DNA from: Aeribacillus composti
Lineage (GTDB): Bacteria; Bacillota; Bacilli; Bacillales; Aeribacillaceae
Direction of reading: 5' to 3'
Length of the DNA stretch: 51,030 bases
NCBI RefSeq assembly: GCF_007827555.1
Contig: NZ_VISS01000032.1
Span: 1-51,030, forward strand
The notes below the pieces were generated by a model. That model saw only the letters and a list, made by a program, of their open reading frames with translations. It did no database searches and had not been told where the DNA came from. Of the stretch, positions 44,801-51,030 are shown piece by piece (the stretch's first letter is position 1; the number at the start of each line of letters is the position of its first letter). Position numbers and translations under genes: made by a program.

Positions 44801-45494
44801 TGACTTTCTTCATTCTCCTATCTTTAGCAGTATAGTTCAAAATTCAGCTGAATTTCTTGACTTAAACAATAAACAAACTCCTCAATTAAACACAAAATTA
44901 CTCAATACTACAACTTATTATCCTGAACAGCCTGATTGCCGTTTAGTTTGCTCTAAAATTCATGAAATGATCTCTTTAACTGACACTGTTTCCAGTTATA
45001 GTAAGAATAATAAAAACAATCATTATCAATCTATTGCAGTTCCCCTGCATGACTCAAAAGCTGCGAAAACAAGCGAAACAGATAACAAAACTTGTACATC
45101 TCATGACTTTATACAAATTAGAGTTCCAGTTGTAGCAGGGGAATACAAAATGGAAATAATTTTAGAAGAAGATGTTGTATTTGAAGAAGAGATTTTGGGC
45201 GTTAAAGAAATCTCTAAAGAGGTCGTACTAACAAATTGTAAATTCGTACCTACTCAATTCTCCCCATCATTAGATAATGGAACATGTACAGCACTGAAAG
45301 GAAATTTATTTATAAAAGGATATATATCACAAAATATTGAGTACACTGCCGCAGACAACGGAAATGAAGGTTCCAAACAAAATGAATCAGTACCTTACTA
45401 TCGTCAATTGCACCAAAAAATTATATTGGATTTAATCGTTCATTTATTACAAGTACAACAAGTTCGAGTCAGTTATGCTAGCAATGGAATCTAG
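41850..45494 (+). CDS. Giant acidic repeat protein with C-terminal CsxC-like domain
   Basis: 1214 residues. Residues 1-144 are basic to mixed (MKTPWIHHERMQQIRSKQMN; NNVSKLMNLYKKYNMSKGNH). From about 145 to 955 eleven repeats of 73-83 residues follow the plan ETKDHPxxDSVFExVHxSSx, SDEINDQE, xxIDxxVExxHSS, (V/L)xEQxPxAVDEHxxxTD, SHxxxLEQ; they are rich in Asp, Glu, Ser and His with few Lys. The first three are 83 residues each (249 bp) and nearly identical in DNA. Residues ~1088-1205 resemble the next protein: IRVPVVAGEYKMEIILEEDV, GVKEISKEVVLTNCKFVP, LFIKGYISQNIEYTA, KIILDLIVHLLQVQQVRVS. No signal peptide. I read it as a spore-surface protein built on a CsxC-type anchor. Confidence 0.75.
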   Translation: MKTPWIHHERMQQIRSKQMNIFKSSRVQKKSVCPNFQHTEEDDDSHKSDIVPNRIDTAEADDSHENYGIKKVTKLNKNKNNVSKLMNLYKKYNMSKGNHTGSICGPTQPSNRTTDPEHVSSTDDHTLKTDDSHIKQISLPSPSHETKEYPSADSVLEPVHPSSNSDEINDQEDDFDTDLIDHSVDRAHSSSDGNDSELMPLTNADHDLKTDCSSHDIKQISLPSPDHETKDHPSADSVLEPVHPSSNSDEINDQEDGFDTDPIDHSVDRAHSSSDGNDSELMPLANADHDLKTDCSSHDIKQISLPSPDHETKDQPPTDSVLEPVHTSSNSDEINDQEDDFDTDPIDHSVWPAHSSSNRTNSELVLFASNDHTLKMDGFSHVRRISLTDFEHHEKYDQDSMDSVFELVYTFASSSNEINDQEGHFETNSFDYSVELAHLLDENNLKQVFPAVDEHAVNTDESSHIKQISLTGLDEQETNDQPSTNSGFELVHALSSSDEINNHKDIREINPIDYTVEPVHSSSDDAVPEQSPPAVDEYAVNTDEYSHAGLEQETKDHPPTDSVFEFAHDSSNSDKINDQENISETNPIDYTVEPVHSSDNAVPEQVSSAVDEYAVNTDEYSHADLEQETNNQSTTNSVFEFAHDSSSSDKINDQENISETNPIDYTVEPVHSSSDDAVPEQSPPAVDEYAVNTDEYFHAGLEQETKDHPPTDSVFESAHDSPNSGEINNQDIFKIHLINNTVEPVHLSDGADPEQSPSAVDEHAVKTDVASHADLEQDKKDHPADSAFEPAHASSSSDEMNDQDVFKINFINHTVELTRPLDIADSEQVPTTDVVRASKMDETPHAAGLEQDIKDHALTDSVFEPVPASSGPDEINDQENIHETNFIDHKVEPDHSSDGVVPEQISSADVEHTVKTDEVSHAEQEINKKSPTDSVFEPVHPSSESDGTNDQKAINFDNADESIKYGKTCSMTIKRPFSTFVEIDDFLHSPIFSSIVQNSAEFLDLNNKQTPQLNTKLLNTTTYYPEQPDCRLVCSKIHEMISLTDTVSSYSKNNKNNHYQSIAVPLHDSKAAKTSETDNKTCTSHDFIQIRVPVVAGEYKMEIILEEDVVFEEEILGVKEISKEVVLTNCKFVPTQFSPSLDNGTCTALKGNLFIKGYISQNIEYTAADNGNEGSKQNESVPYYRQLHQKIILDLIVHLLQVQQVRVSYASNGI
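42282..44715 (+). repeat. Tandem coding repeats of the giant protein
   Basis: Eleven direct repeats. Copies 1-3 have a 249-bp period (AAGCAGATTTCTCTACCTAG recurs at 42252, 42501 and 42750). Copies 5-8 form a second, 222-228-bp family (GAACAGGAGACAAAGGATCA type). Copies 4 and 9-11 are more diverged. Two homogenised blocks imply recent duplication within the gene. Confidence 0.85.
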
Positions 45495-45565
45495 AGATCA
45501 TCGAATGTATACGAAATCCACTCTTTGATTTAAAAATGAGAAAAATGATTATGTGAAAAGCCCAA

Positions 45566-45592
45566 ACTTAAAAATGAATGCTGCATATTGTA
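45566..45592 (+). promoter_or_regulatory. SigK-type promoter of the CsxC-family gene
   Basis: AC (45566-45567), 16 bases, CATATTGTA (45584-45592): a perfect CATA-N3-TA -10 with the short AC -35 typical of late mother-cell promoters. It is about 52 bases before the ATG. Confidence 0.55.
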
Positions 45593-45644
45593 TTAATGCA
45601 GAGTTTGGAAAACTCAAAAAAAAAATTAAGGAGTGGATTTTTTC

Positions 45645-46427
45645 ATGAGTAAAGACGATCATCAAATCCCAGCTTGCCCAGTAAAATCGACAGAACAAGT
45701 ACCATTATCAAATGAAAATACCGATTTAGTTCTTACACCAGATGTTACTGTAACTCTTAAAACTCCTGTTGTATTAGCAGAAAAAACTATTCAAGTTGTA
45801 GTAGAGGCAGATATTCCACTTGATCCGCCAGCAACTGAAATTAAGAGAGTGACAAAAAACGTATTTTTGGAACAAGCGAAACTAGTACCTGTTAGATTTA
45901 CACGTATTGGTACAACGGACTATTTTAGAGTAACTAGAGCGAAATTATTTGTATCAGGATTTATTCGCAAAGATATTGAATATGCTTCCAGAGACTGCAA
46001 TGGAGCACTTCAAGACAGAATTGCAGACGTTCCGTTCTCTGGTTTTACAGAACTTGCAGACGCTGCTCCAACCGGAGATTTCCTTCTTTTCCCAATAATA
46101 GGAATTTCTGATCAAAGCAAAGCTCTCTTCTTAAATGAGAAAAATGACCTTGTTCCTCGTTTGGATAAATATTTCTTCCAAAATCTCGTCAAATATAATG
46201 AACAACCATACGGTGAATTAATAGCCGCAAACTTCTATGAACTTGATTTCTCACCAGTTAAAGTAGGACCTGAAGGCCAGTTTAAAACATTGCGCGAAAA
46301 AATCGTCTTAGATCTTACTGTGAAATTATTACAAGTTCAACAATTTCAAACTACAGCTACACAAGTAACTCCTAGTTTCCCTGAAGGAACTTTAGATGCT
46401 GCCGCAAACAGATCTAAACACAAATAA
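45645..46427 (+). CDS. CsxC-family spore-surface (exosporium-type) protein
   Basis: 260 residues from ATG 45645; AAGGAG lies about 12 bases upstream, and an in-frame GTG at 45633 overlaps that site, so ATG is preferred. Pattern of the family named after Clostridium sporogenes exosporium protein CsxC: VTLKTPVVLAEKTIQVVVEA, PATEIKRVTKNVFLEQAKLV, RAKLFVSGFIRKDIEYASRD, IAANFYELDFSPV and TLREKIVLDLTVKLLQVQQF. Few cysteines. It has no signal peptide, as expected for proteins assembled onto the forespore from the mother cell. It shares its core with the C-terminus of the giant protein just upstream. Confidence 0.8.
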   Translation: MSKDDHQIPACPVKSTEQVPLSNENTDLVLTPDVTVTLKTPVVLAEKTIQVVVEADIPLDPPATEIKRVTKNVFLEQAKLVPVRFTRIGTTDYFRVTRAKLFVSGFIRKDIEYASRDCNGALQDRIADVPFSGFTELADAAPTGDFLLFPIIGISDQSKALFLNEKNDLVPRLDKYFFQNLVKYNEQPYGELIAANFYELDFSPVKVGPEGQFKTLREKIVLDLTVKLLQVQQFQTTATQVTPSFPEGTLDAAANRSKHK

Positions 46428-46435
46428 CTAGTTCA

Positions 46436-46468
46436 GAAGCCGTGACTTTTTGGGTCATGGCTTCTACT
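46436..46468 (+). terminator. Terminator of the CsxC-family gene
   Basis: AGAAGCCGTGAC pairs with GTCATGGCTTCT (one G-T) around a short loop, then ACTTTTCTTTTT. It lies about 10 bases after the stop. Confidence 0.85.
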
Positions 46469-46659
46469 TTTCTTTTTAACTGTTATTTCTTCGCTTTCTC
46501 GTTAAAAGAAAATTTAAGCCCTTTATCGGCTGAACCTGCTGCGAGAGCTCAGGCTTTCCTAAACGTTTTCCCTTGTTCACTCACTGCAGCTCTAAGCGTA
46601 GCTTATTTGCCATTATCTTGAGTAACTCTGATATGTTCCAGTGCTTTTGCGCCGCTCTT

Positions 46660-46890
46660 AGTATTCAGTCATGTTAGGTTGTTCATCGATTTCTCGAAAG
46701 ACAGCCCAATCACCAGGATGGACTCACGGTTTGGAAAAATACGAATCTCTTCAATGAGTTGTTCCACACGCTCGGTAAGTCTCAAGCGGTTTTCGCAGCG
46801 TTTAGGAAACGCAAGAACAGCAGAGGCATCATCAAAGTCCGTGTATAATCTTCCATCACCTGATTGCGTACAGTTTAATTTCTGAGACAT
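46660..46890 (-). mobile_element. Second IS256-family transposase relic (C-terminal)
   Basis: The minus strand reads LYTDFDDASAVLAFPKRCEN, RLRLTERVEQLIEEIRIFPN, RESILVIGLSFEKS. This matches the end of IS256/Mutator transposases (LAFP-x-RYxNRLRTTNxxERxxEEIRRR...IRIFPNxxSxxRLIGA), with the RRREKV segment deleted. It is a different member from the relic at 890. No intact ends seen. Confidence 0.6.
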
Positions 46891-47039
46891 AAAATCACTC
46901 TGATGAGTTCAGGCCGTAAAGCGGCAATAACGCAAGTATGGAGTTGAATTTTCTACAGGTGCAGTCCGTCAATATGTATACATACATGAGAATACGTACA
47001 TGAAGCTGAAGTGTTGAGGAAAATGTTCCGGAATGTATA

Positions 47040-47482
47040 TTATGTCATTTCACAAAAAGTGACGAAGAATCCGTATTTTTTGCTTAAAACCATTCTTGAA
47101 CAGTAACAGCCTACCATGATACCGAGCATATTTAAGAGAACATCATCTTTATCTACTGTCCTAGTACCAATTTTGAACAGATAAAGCAGCAACTGAACCA
47201 GTTCTACCAAGACAGGTATACCTATAAATAGATCACTTTAATATTTTTCATATTTTTTCTCGACAAGAACAATCCGATGGGAGAGGTAAGAAGTATATTT
47301 CCTAATAAATTCGTCACCGCAATTGAAAAAGGCAAAGTACCATACAACATGTCGGATATATATTGACTTAACGTTTTAAAAGGAATTACATTTAAATACA
47401 ATTGATCAAGAGTGACCGTTGGTTTCAGCCAAACTAAATATATTAAAAAATTGTATACGATAGTATCGCCAAACGAAACCAT
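47040..47482 (-). pseudogene. Frameshifted VanZ-like membrane protein
   Basis: First part, 47482-47222: LYLNVIPFKTLSQYI and AVTNLLGNILLTSPIGLFLS, the VanZ core of NxIPFxT and NLLGNIxLFxPxG. The frame then stops; the next frame continues IGIPVLVELVQLLLYLFKIG, TRTVDKDDVLLNMLGIMVGC, the second VanZ half (E-x-x-Q ... D-x-D-D-x-x-x-N-x-x-G). A single indel near 47228 separates them. The N-terminal helix also looks shortened. VanZ proteins are linked to glycopeptide tolerance, but this copy is likely dead. Confidence 0.6.
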
Positions 47483-47648
47483 TCAGTTTTTATTTGAATT
47501 TTGTATTTTTTCATTAATAGCAGCCGTATTGTTAAATTAAATGAAACATGCAGGCAAAACTAAAAATCACAAAAATTTCAAGCAGCTCGGTCATAAAATC
47601 TCCCTCGCATTTAAAATGGACAAGCACAATGGGCTTGTCTAAAAATTA

Positions 47649-47930
47649 TTGTTTCTTTCCCTCTACTCTTTCACGATAAGATCCAGCTTTCGTTTTAGTT
47701 ACAGTATCAACTTTGGAATATGTCTCCCCATTAGTTTCACCTGTATTCAAGGATGTCACATCCTTTTATATAGTCGATTTATCCGCTTATATGATTTATC
47801 CGATAAAATTCGCATGCTACTCGGAAATGGACAATAATTGATTTTTTATTAAATTTTGTTTCCAACTTCTTTAAAGGATAATCTTTGTAATCAACTTTAT
47901 ACATATTCCAAATTCCTTCTTTCATAGTTA
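47649..47930 (-). pseudogene. Decayed small gene, unknown function
   Basis: A start at about 47930 reads MKEGIWNMYKVDYKDYPLKK and continues some 50 codons to a stop; in another frame DKSTI, a stop, then KDVTSLNTGETNGETYSKVD and TVTKTKAGSYRERVEGKKQ. A GACAAGC/GCTTGTC hairpin (47620-47640) follows as a possible terminator. It looks like one short gene with a frameshift and a nonsense codon. I cannot name it. Confidence 0.35.
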
Positions 47931-47958
47931 TTTAAGAATTTTTACAAAACAAAAAAAA

Positions 47959-47985
47959 CAGCCTAACTAATTTAGTTAGACTGTT
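47959..47985. terminator. Near-perfect palindromic hairpin
   Basis: ACAG-C-CTAACTAA and TTAGTTAG-A-CTGT flank one base; an A run precedes and a T-rich stretch follows, so it can terminate in either direction. It separates the relic zone from the helD leader. Confidence 0.5.
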
Positions 47986-48309
47986 TATATATACAAACTT
48001 ATTCAATTATAACACGATTTTGCAAACTTTATTAGACGGTCTAAAAGAAAACCATCGGTTCTCTTCCATGCATGAGAAATACTTTAATTAATGGCCTTAC
48101 AGTAACTTTTTATCTTCATCACATACAATTTCAACTTGTTTATAATATCGACGACAGCGTTAAATACATTGAAAAAATTGAGAAACTATGATAAATTAGT
48201 AAAGAAACACATTTTGTTTAAATTATAAAAATAGTATCCCTATTATAATTATAAAACATAAATCCTCTTCAGTCAATCCCCATTTTTATTTTTTAAAGGA
48301 GTGCTTAAT

Positions 48310-50652
48310 ATGAATACAGAACTTCGGCAGGAGCAAGAACGATTGGACAGCATAATGGCGATCATTGTGGAGCAAATCGGCATGCTGGAAAACGAAACCT
48401 CCCAGCGTCGAAAAGAAGTGATTGATTTCCGCAAACATTTTTGGGATGACGTCAAGGTGAATACTGATACGTTCGACGATTATCTTGAGACGATCATCGC
48501 CTTGAGACAACAGGCGCAGAACCTGTCCGTGAGCCAAAGCACCCACAGACAAGCCTTCAAGAGGTTGTCCACCCTGCGCCGCATGCAGGAGGTGCCTTAT
48601 TTCGGTCGAATCGATTTCATTGAGGAAGGGACTTCAGCTGCTGAACGAATCTATATCGGTATCTCCACGCTCACGGATACAAGCGGAGAGAACATACTGA
48701 TCTACGACTGGAGGGCGCCGGTCTCGAGTGTCTACTACGATTACGCGCCCGGCCCGGCCGAATATACTACTCCTGGAGGCACAGTCCGCGGCATGCTGGA
48801 GAAAAAGTGGCAATATATCATCCGCGGCGGCGTTATCAAGTCGATGTTCGATACGAGTCTCACCATTGGAGACGACATTTTACAGCAGGTGCTTGGCAGA
48901 GTGACAGACAAAAATATGCACAACATCGTGGCCACCATTCAACGGGAACAAAACCAGATCATCCGTCATGATCGCGGGCGGCTGCTCATCGTGCAAGGAC
49001 CCGCCGGCAGCGGCAAGACATCGGCTGCCCTGCAGCGGATCGCTTACTTGCTCTACAAGTATCGGGATAAGCTGAGAGCCGATCAAATCATTTTATTTTC
49101 ACCTAATTCGATGTTTAACAGCTACGTATCCAATGTGCTGCCCGAACTAGGCGAAGAGAATATGCAGCAGGTCACCTTTCAGGAATATTTGGAATATCGG
49201 CTGAGCAAAGAATTTCAAATCGAGGATCCATACGAGCAATTGGAATATATGTTGACTGAAGCGGATGACTCTTTATACCGGACTAGAACTGCGAGCATCC
49301 GATTCAAGGCATCAACCCGTTTCTTCGAGACGATTAAAACATACTGTAAGTCGCTGGAATTATCCGGCATGCTATTCAAAGATATTCTATTTAGAGGAAA
49401 ACCGATCATCACCGCCAAACAAATCACAGAAAGGTTTTATAGCAGCGACACCTCGCTCCGTTTTCACAGCAGACTTGAAAAGCTGGCAGATTGGCTAAAC
49501 AAGCAAATCGATGAAGCGGAGAAGCTTGAACGGACTAAGCCATGGGTGCAGGAAGAAATCGAGCTGCTTAGCAACGAGGATTATCATAAAGCTCATACTC
49601 TCTTACGGAAAAAACACGGCTTTAAAGCAGAAACGTTGAACAACTATGAGAACGAGATCGAAGCGCTGGGCCAATTGATCGTTCGCAAGAAGCTGAAACC
49701 GTTGCGCAAACGGATCCGAACGCTTCGTTTCATCGACATGAAGGGAGTATACAAGCAGCTTTTCGTCGATCCAACGCGGGTCAAACAGTGGATGGAAGGG
49801 GAAACACCCGAGGAGTGGGAGGATATTTGCCGATTGACTGTAAAAACGCTAGACGAAGGCAAACTGTTTTACGAAGATGCAACTCCGTATTTATTTTTGA
49901 AAGAGCTGATTCAAGGCTTTCAGACGAACGTCTCGATCAAACACGTGCTTGTAGACGAAGCGCAAGATTATTCTCCGTTTCAATTCGAATTTTTGAAGCG
50001 TTTGTTCCCTTCGGCGAGGATGACTGTGCTCGGCGACTTTAACCAAGCGATATTCGCTCATGCCAGTGAAACAGTCGATTTCCACACGCTTACCAGCCTA
50101 TACGGACCGGATAAAACGGATTCGATCACCTTGACCCGCAGTTACAGATCCACAAGACAGATCATTGAATTTACGCGCGGACTCGTACCCGATGGCGAAC
50201 GGATCACTGCTTTTGAACGCGACGGCGATAAGCCTGTGTTGACGAGAGTGTCCGATCAAGCTGAACTGCACCGCTGTATTGCTTCCAAAGTCGCGGACTT
50301 GCGGAAACGGGGATATAATACGATCGCGATTATATGTAAATCTGCTGCGGAAAGCACCGCCGCATACGAAGCACTGAAAAGAGTTGAAGATATAAAACTT
50401 GTGAAGAGCGGCTCTACCGAATATGAACAAGGTGTTGTCGTTATACCGGCGTATTTGGCGAAGGGCATCGAATTCGACGCCGTCATCATTTATAACGCTT
50501 CATCGCACGTATACGGCGTTGAGAGCCTGCGCAGATTGTTCTACACCGCCTGCACCCGGGCTATGCATTACTTGCAGCTTTACAGTGTAGGCGAACCGAG
50601 CCCCTTTTTACAGAACGTTGCGCCGGGTAGTTTCCTTCAGATCCCGGGTTAA
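48310..50652 (+). CDS. helD: RNA polymerase recycling ATPase HelD (UvrD/Rep-like helicase family)
   Basis: 780 residues from ATG 48310 with GGAG eight bases upstream. The N-terminal antiparallel coiled coil (ELRQEQERLDSIMAIIVEQI to about residue 70) is the arm that enters the polymerase channel. YFGRIDFIEEG and YIGISTLTD, then IYDWRAPVSSVYYD, are HelD hallmarks. Helicase motifs: Walker A GPAGSGKTSAALQRIAYLLY (~231), VLVDEAQDYSPFQ (~547), LGDFNQAIFAH, TRSYRSTRQIIEF, GIEFDAVIIY and YTACTRAMH. It frees stalled RNA polymerase using ATP. Codons are GC-rich compared with flanks, suggesting acquisition. Some HelD proteins protect against rifampicin; that is not shown here. Confidence 0.9.
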   Translation: MNTELRQEQERLDSIMAIIVEQIGMLENETSQRRKEVIDFRKHFWDDVKVNTDTFDDYLETIIALRQQAQNLSVSQSTHRQAFKRLSTLRRMQEVPYFGRIDFIEEGTSAAERIYIGISTLTDTSGENILIYDWRAPVSSVYYDYAPGPAEYTTPGGTVRGMLEKKWQYIIRGGVIKSMFDTSLTIGDDILQQVLGRVTDKNMHNIVATIQREQNQIIRHDRGRLLIVQGPAGSGKTSAALQRIAYLLYKYRDKLRADQIILFSPNSMFNSYVSNVLPELGEENMQQVTFQEYLEYRLSKEFQIEDPYEQLEYMLTEADDSLYRTRTASIRFKASTRFFETIKTYCKSLELSGMLFKDILFRGKPIITAKQITERFYSSDTSLRFHSRLEKLADWLNKQIDEAEKLERTKPWVQEEIELLSNEDYHKAHTLLRKKHGFKAETLNNYENEIEALGQLIVRKKLKPLRKRIRTLRFIDMKGVYKQLFVDPTRVKQWMEGETPEEWEDICRLTVKTLDEGKLFYEDATPYLFLKELIQGFQTNVSIKHVLVDEAQDYSPFQFEFLKRLFPSARMTVLGDFNQAIFAHASETVDFHTLTSLYGPDKTDSITLTRSYRSTRQIIEFTRGLVPDGERITAFERDGDKPVLTRVSDQAELHRCIASKVADLRKRGYNTIAIICKSAAESTAAYEALKRVEDIKLVKSGSTEYEQGVVVIPAYLAKGIEFDAVIIYNASSHVYGVESLRRLFYTACTRAMHYLQLYSVGEPSPFLQNVAPGSFLQIPG

Positions 50653-51030
50653 CACGAAACTGGTCTGGTGTCTGAAATGTATCACTGTCATTAAACGGCC
50701 ATATATGATATAAAAAACCACTTGCCAGCATCCCTTCAATACCATACTCCGAGTTAGGCAACTTGTTTAATGGAAGGTAATGAAGGGATGTCAGCAGTGA
50801 CTGAAATAATTATATCAGACATGTGAAATTATATATGATGTGTTAAAAGTTCTGTAAGCAGCAAGGTTCCGTAATTTTTCGGTAAAAGCTTTTTTACTAG
50901 GATATCGCGAACAGATCAATACACAATATCCAATTGAGTCAGTCAAGACTTTGTGGGAATTTTTTTGGTTCGCTGAAAATAGATGTAAGTCATAGGTTAG
51001 CGAACCATTTTTTTGAATTTCATCCGTAAG
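50653..51030. other. Region after helD with two inverted repeats
   Basis: No gene is visible. CATCCCTTCAATACC (50729-50743) pairs, with one mismatch, with GGTAATGAAGGGATG (50776-50790). Near the edge TGGTTCGCT (50966-50974) and AGCGAACCA (50999-51007) pair exactly and are flanked by T runs outside on both sides, terminator-like. Their roles are not clear. Confidence 0.5.

Larger units (their letters stand above)
46469..48309. other. Relic zone without intact genes
   Basis: About 1.8 kb between the CsxC-family gene and helD. It contains the IS256 relic, the VanZ-like pseudogene, the unnamed decayed gene and the hairpin listed separately. The remaining pieces (46469-46660, 46890-47040, 47490-47640, 47990-48309) are AT-rich with no gene I can support. 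Confidence 0.6.

Overview
The window looks like chromosomal DNA of a low-GC Gram-positive spore former of the family Bacillaceae. Most proteins resemble Bacillus subtilis types (BceRSAB, YwnA/YwnB, GlnK/GlnL, GltT, YcgT, YkhA, HelD). Ribosome binding sites are strong GGAGG/AAAGG types, TTG and GTG starts occur, and a CsxC-type spore surface protein is present. I cannot name the species. No rRNA, tRNA, CRISPR array, prophage or intact insertion sequence was found, but at least five decayed insertion-sequence relics are scattered through it.

Layout. 1-1.4 kb: the end of an unknown gene, a broken ATP-grasp ligase and an IS256-family relic, with a stretch resembling a decayed glycine riboswitch. 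1.5-8.7 kb: a phosphonate-type ABC transporter operon (phnD-phnC-phnE-phnE, then a secreted two-repeat protein), divergent from a cytoplasmic metallophosphatase/nucleotidase, with a Pho-box-like array between them. 9-12.2 kb: small enzymes, including an overlapping nitrilase/GNAT pair. 12.4-18.1 kb: a small secreted-protein locus (first gene frameshifted), then bceR-bceS-bceA-bceB for antimicrobial-peptide sensing and detoxification. 18.3-19.6 kb: ywnB/ywnA, divergent around three palindromes. 19.7-23.5 kb: a GlnK/GlnL-like two-component system divergent from a glutamate symporter, with a GlnL-type direct repeat between them.

24.4-29.9 kb: a PTS sugar-alcohol operon (Rpe-like epimerase, 6-phospho-3-hexuloisomerase-like SIS protein, MtlD-like dehydrogenase, EIIA, EIICB) divergent from a DeoR-family regulator. 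This enzyme set is more than mannitol use needs and suggests an unusual hexitol or ketohexose. 30-32.6 kb: an ABC-2 exporter with a TetR regulator and two matching operators. 33-40.3 kb: a GC-richer flavoprotein, a thioesterase, a Fur-box-controlled ferredoxin-NADP reductase, a LysR regulator and a bicupin of the oxalate decarboxylase family with altered metal-site and lid residues and a SigE-like promoter. 35.9 and 40.4 kb carry a MITE-like derivative and an orfA relic of the same IS3-family element.

40.6-46.4 kb: a frameshifted HmoA-type heme monooxygenase with a His-rich partner, followed by the most unusual locus here. This is a 1214-residue acidic protein made of about eleven 73-83-residue repeats and ending in a CsxC-like domain, placed directly before a stand-alone CsxC-family protein that has a good SigK-type promoter. 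I read the pair as spore-surface proteins, the large one apparently undescribed. 46.5-48.2 kb: relics (IS256 fragment, frameshifted VanZ-like gene, another decayed gene). 48.3-50.7 kb: a GC-richer helD, then hairpins to the window end.

All calls come from reading the sequence; no database or folding search was run.
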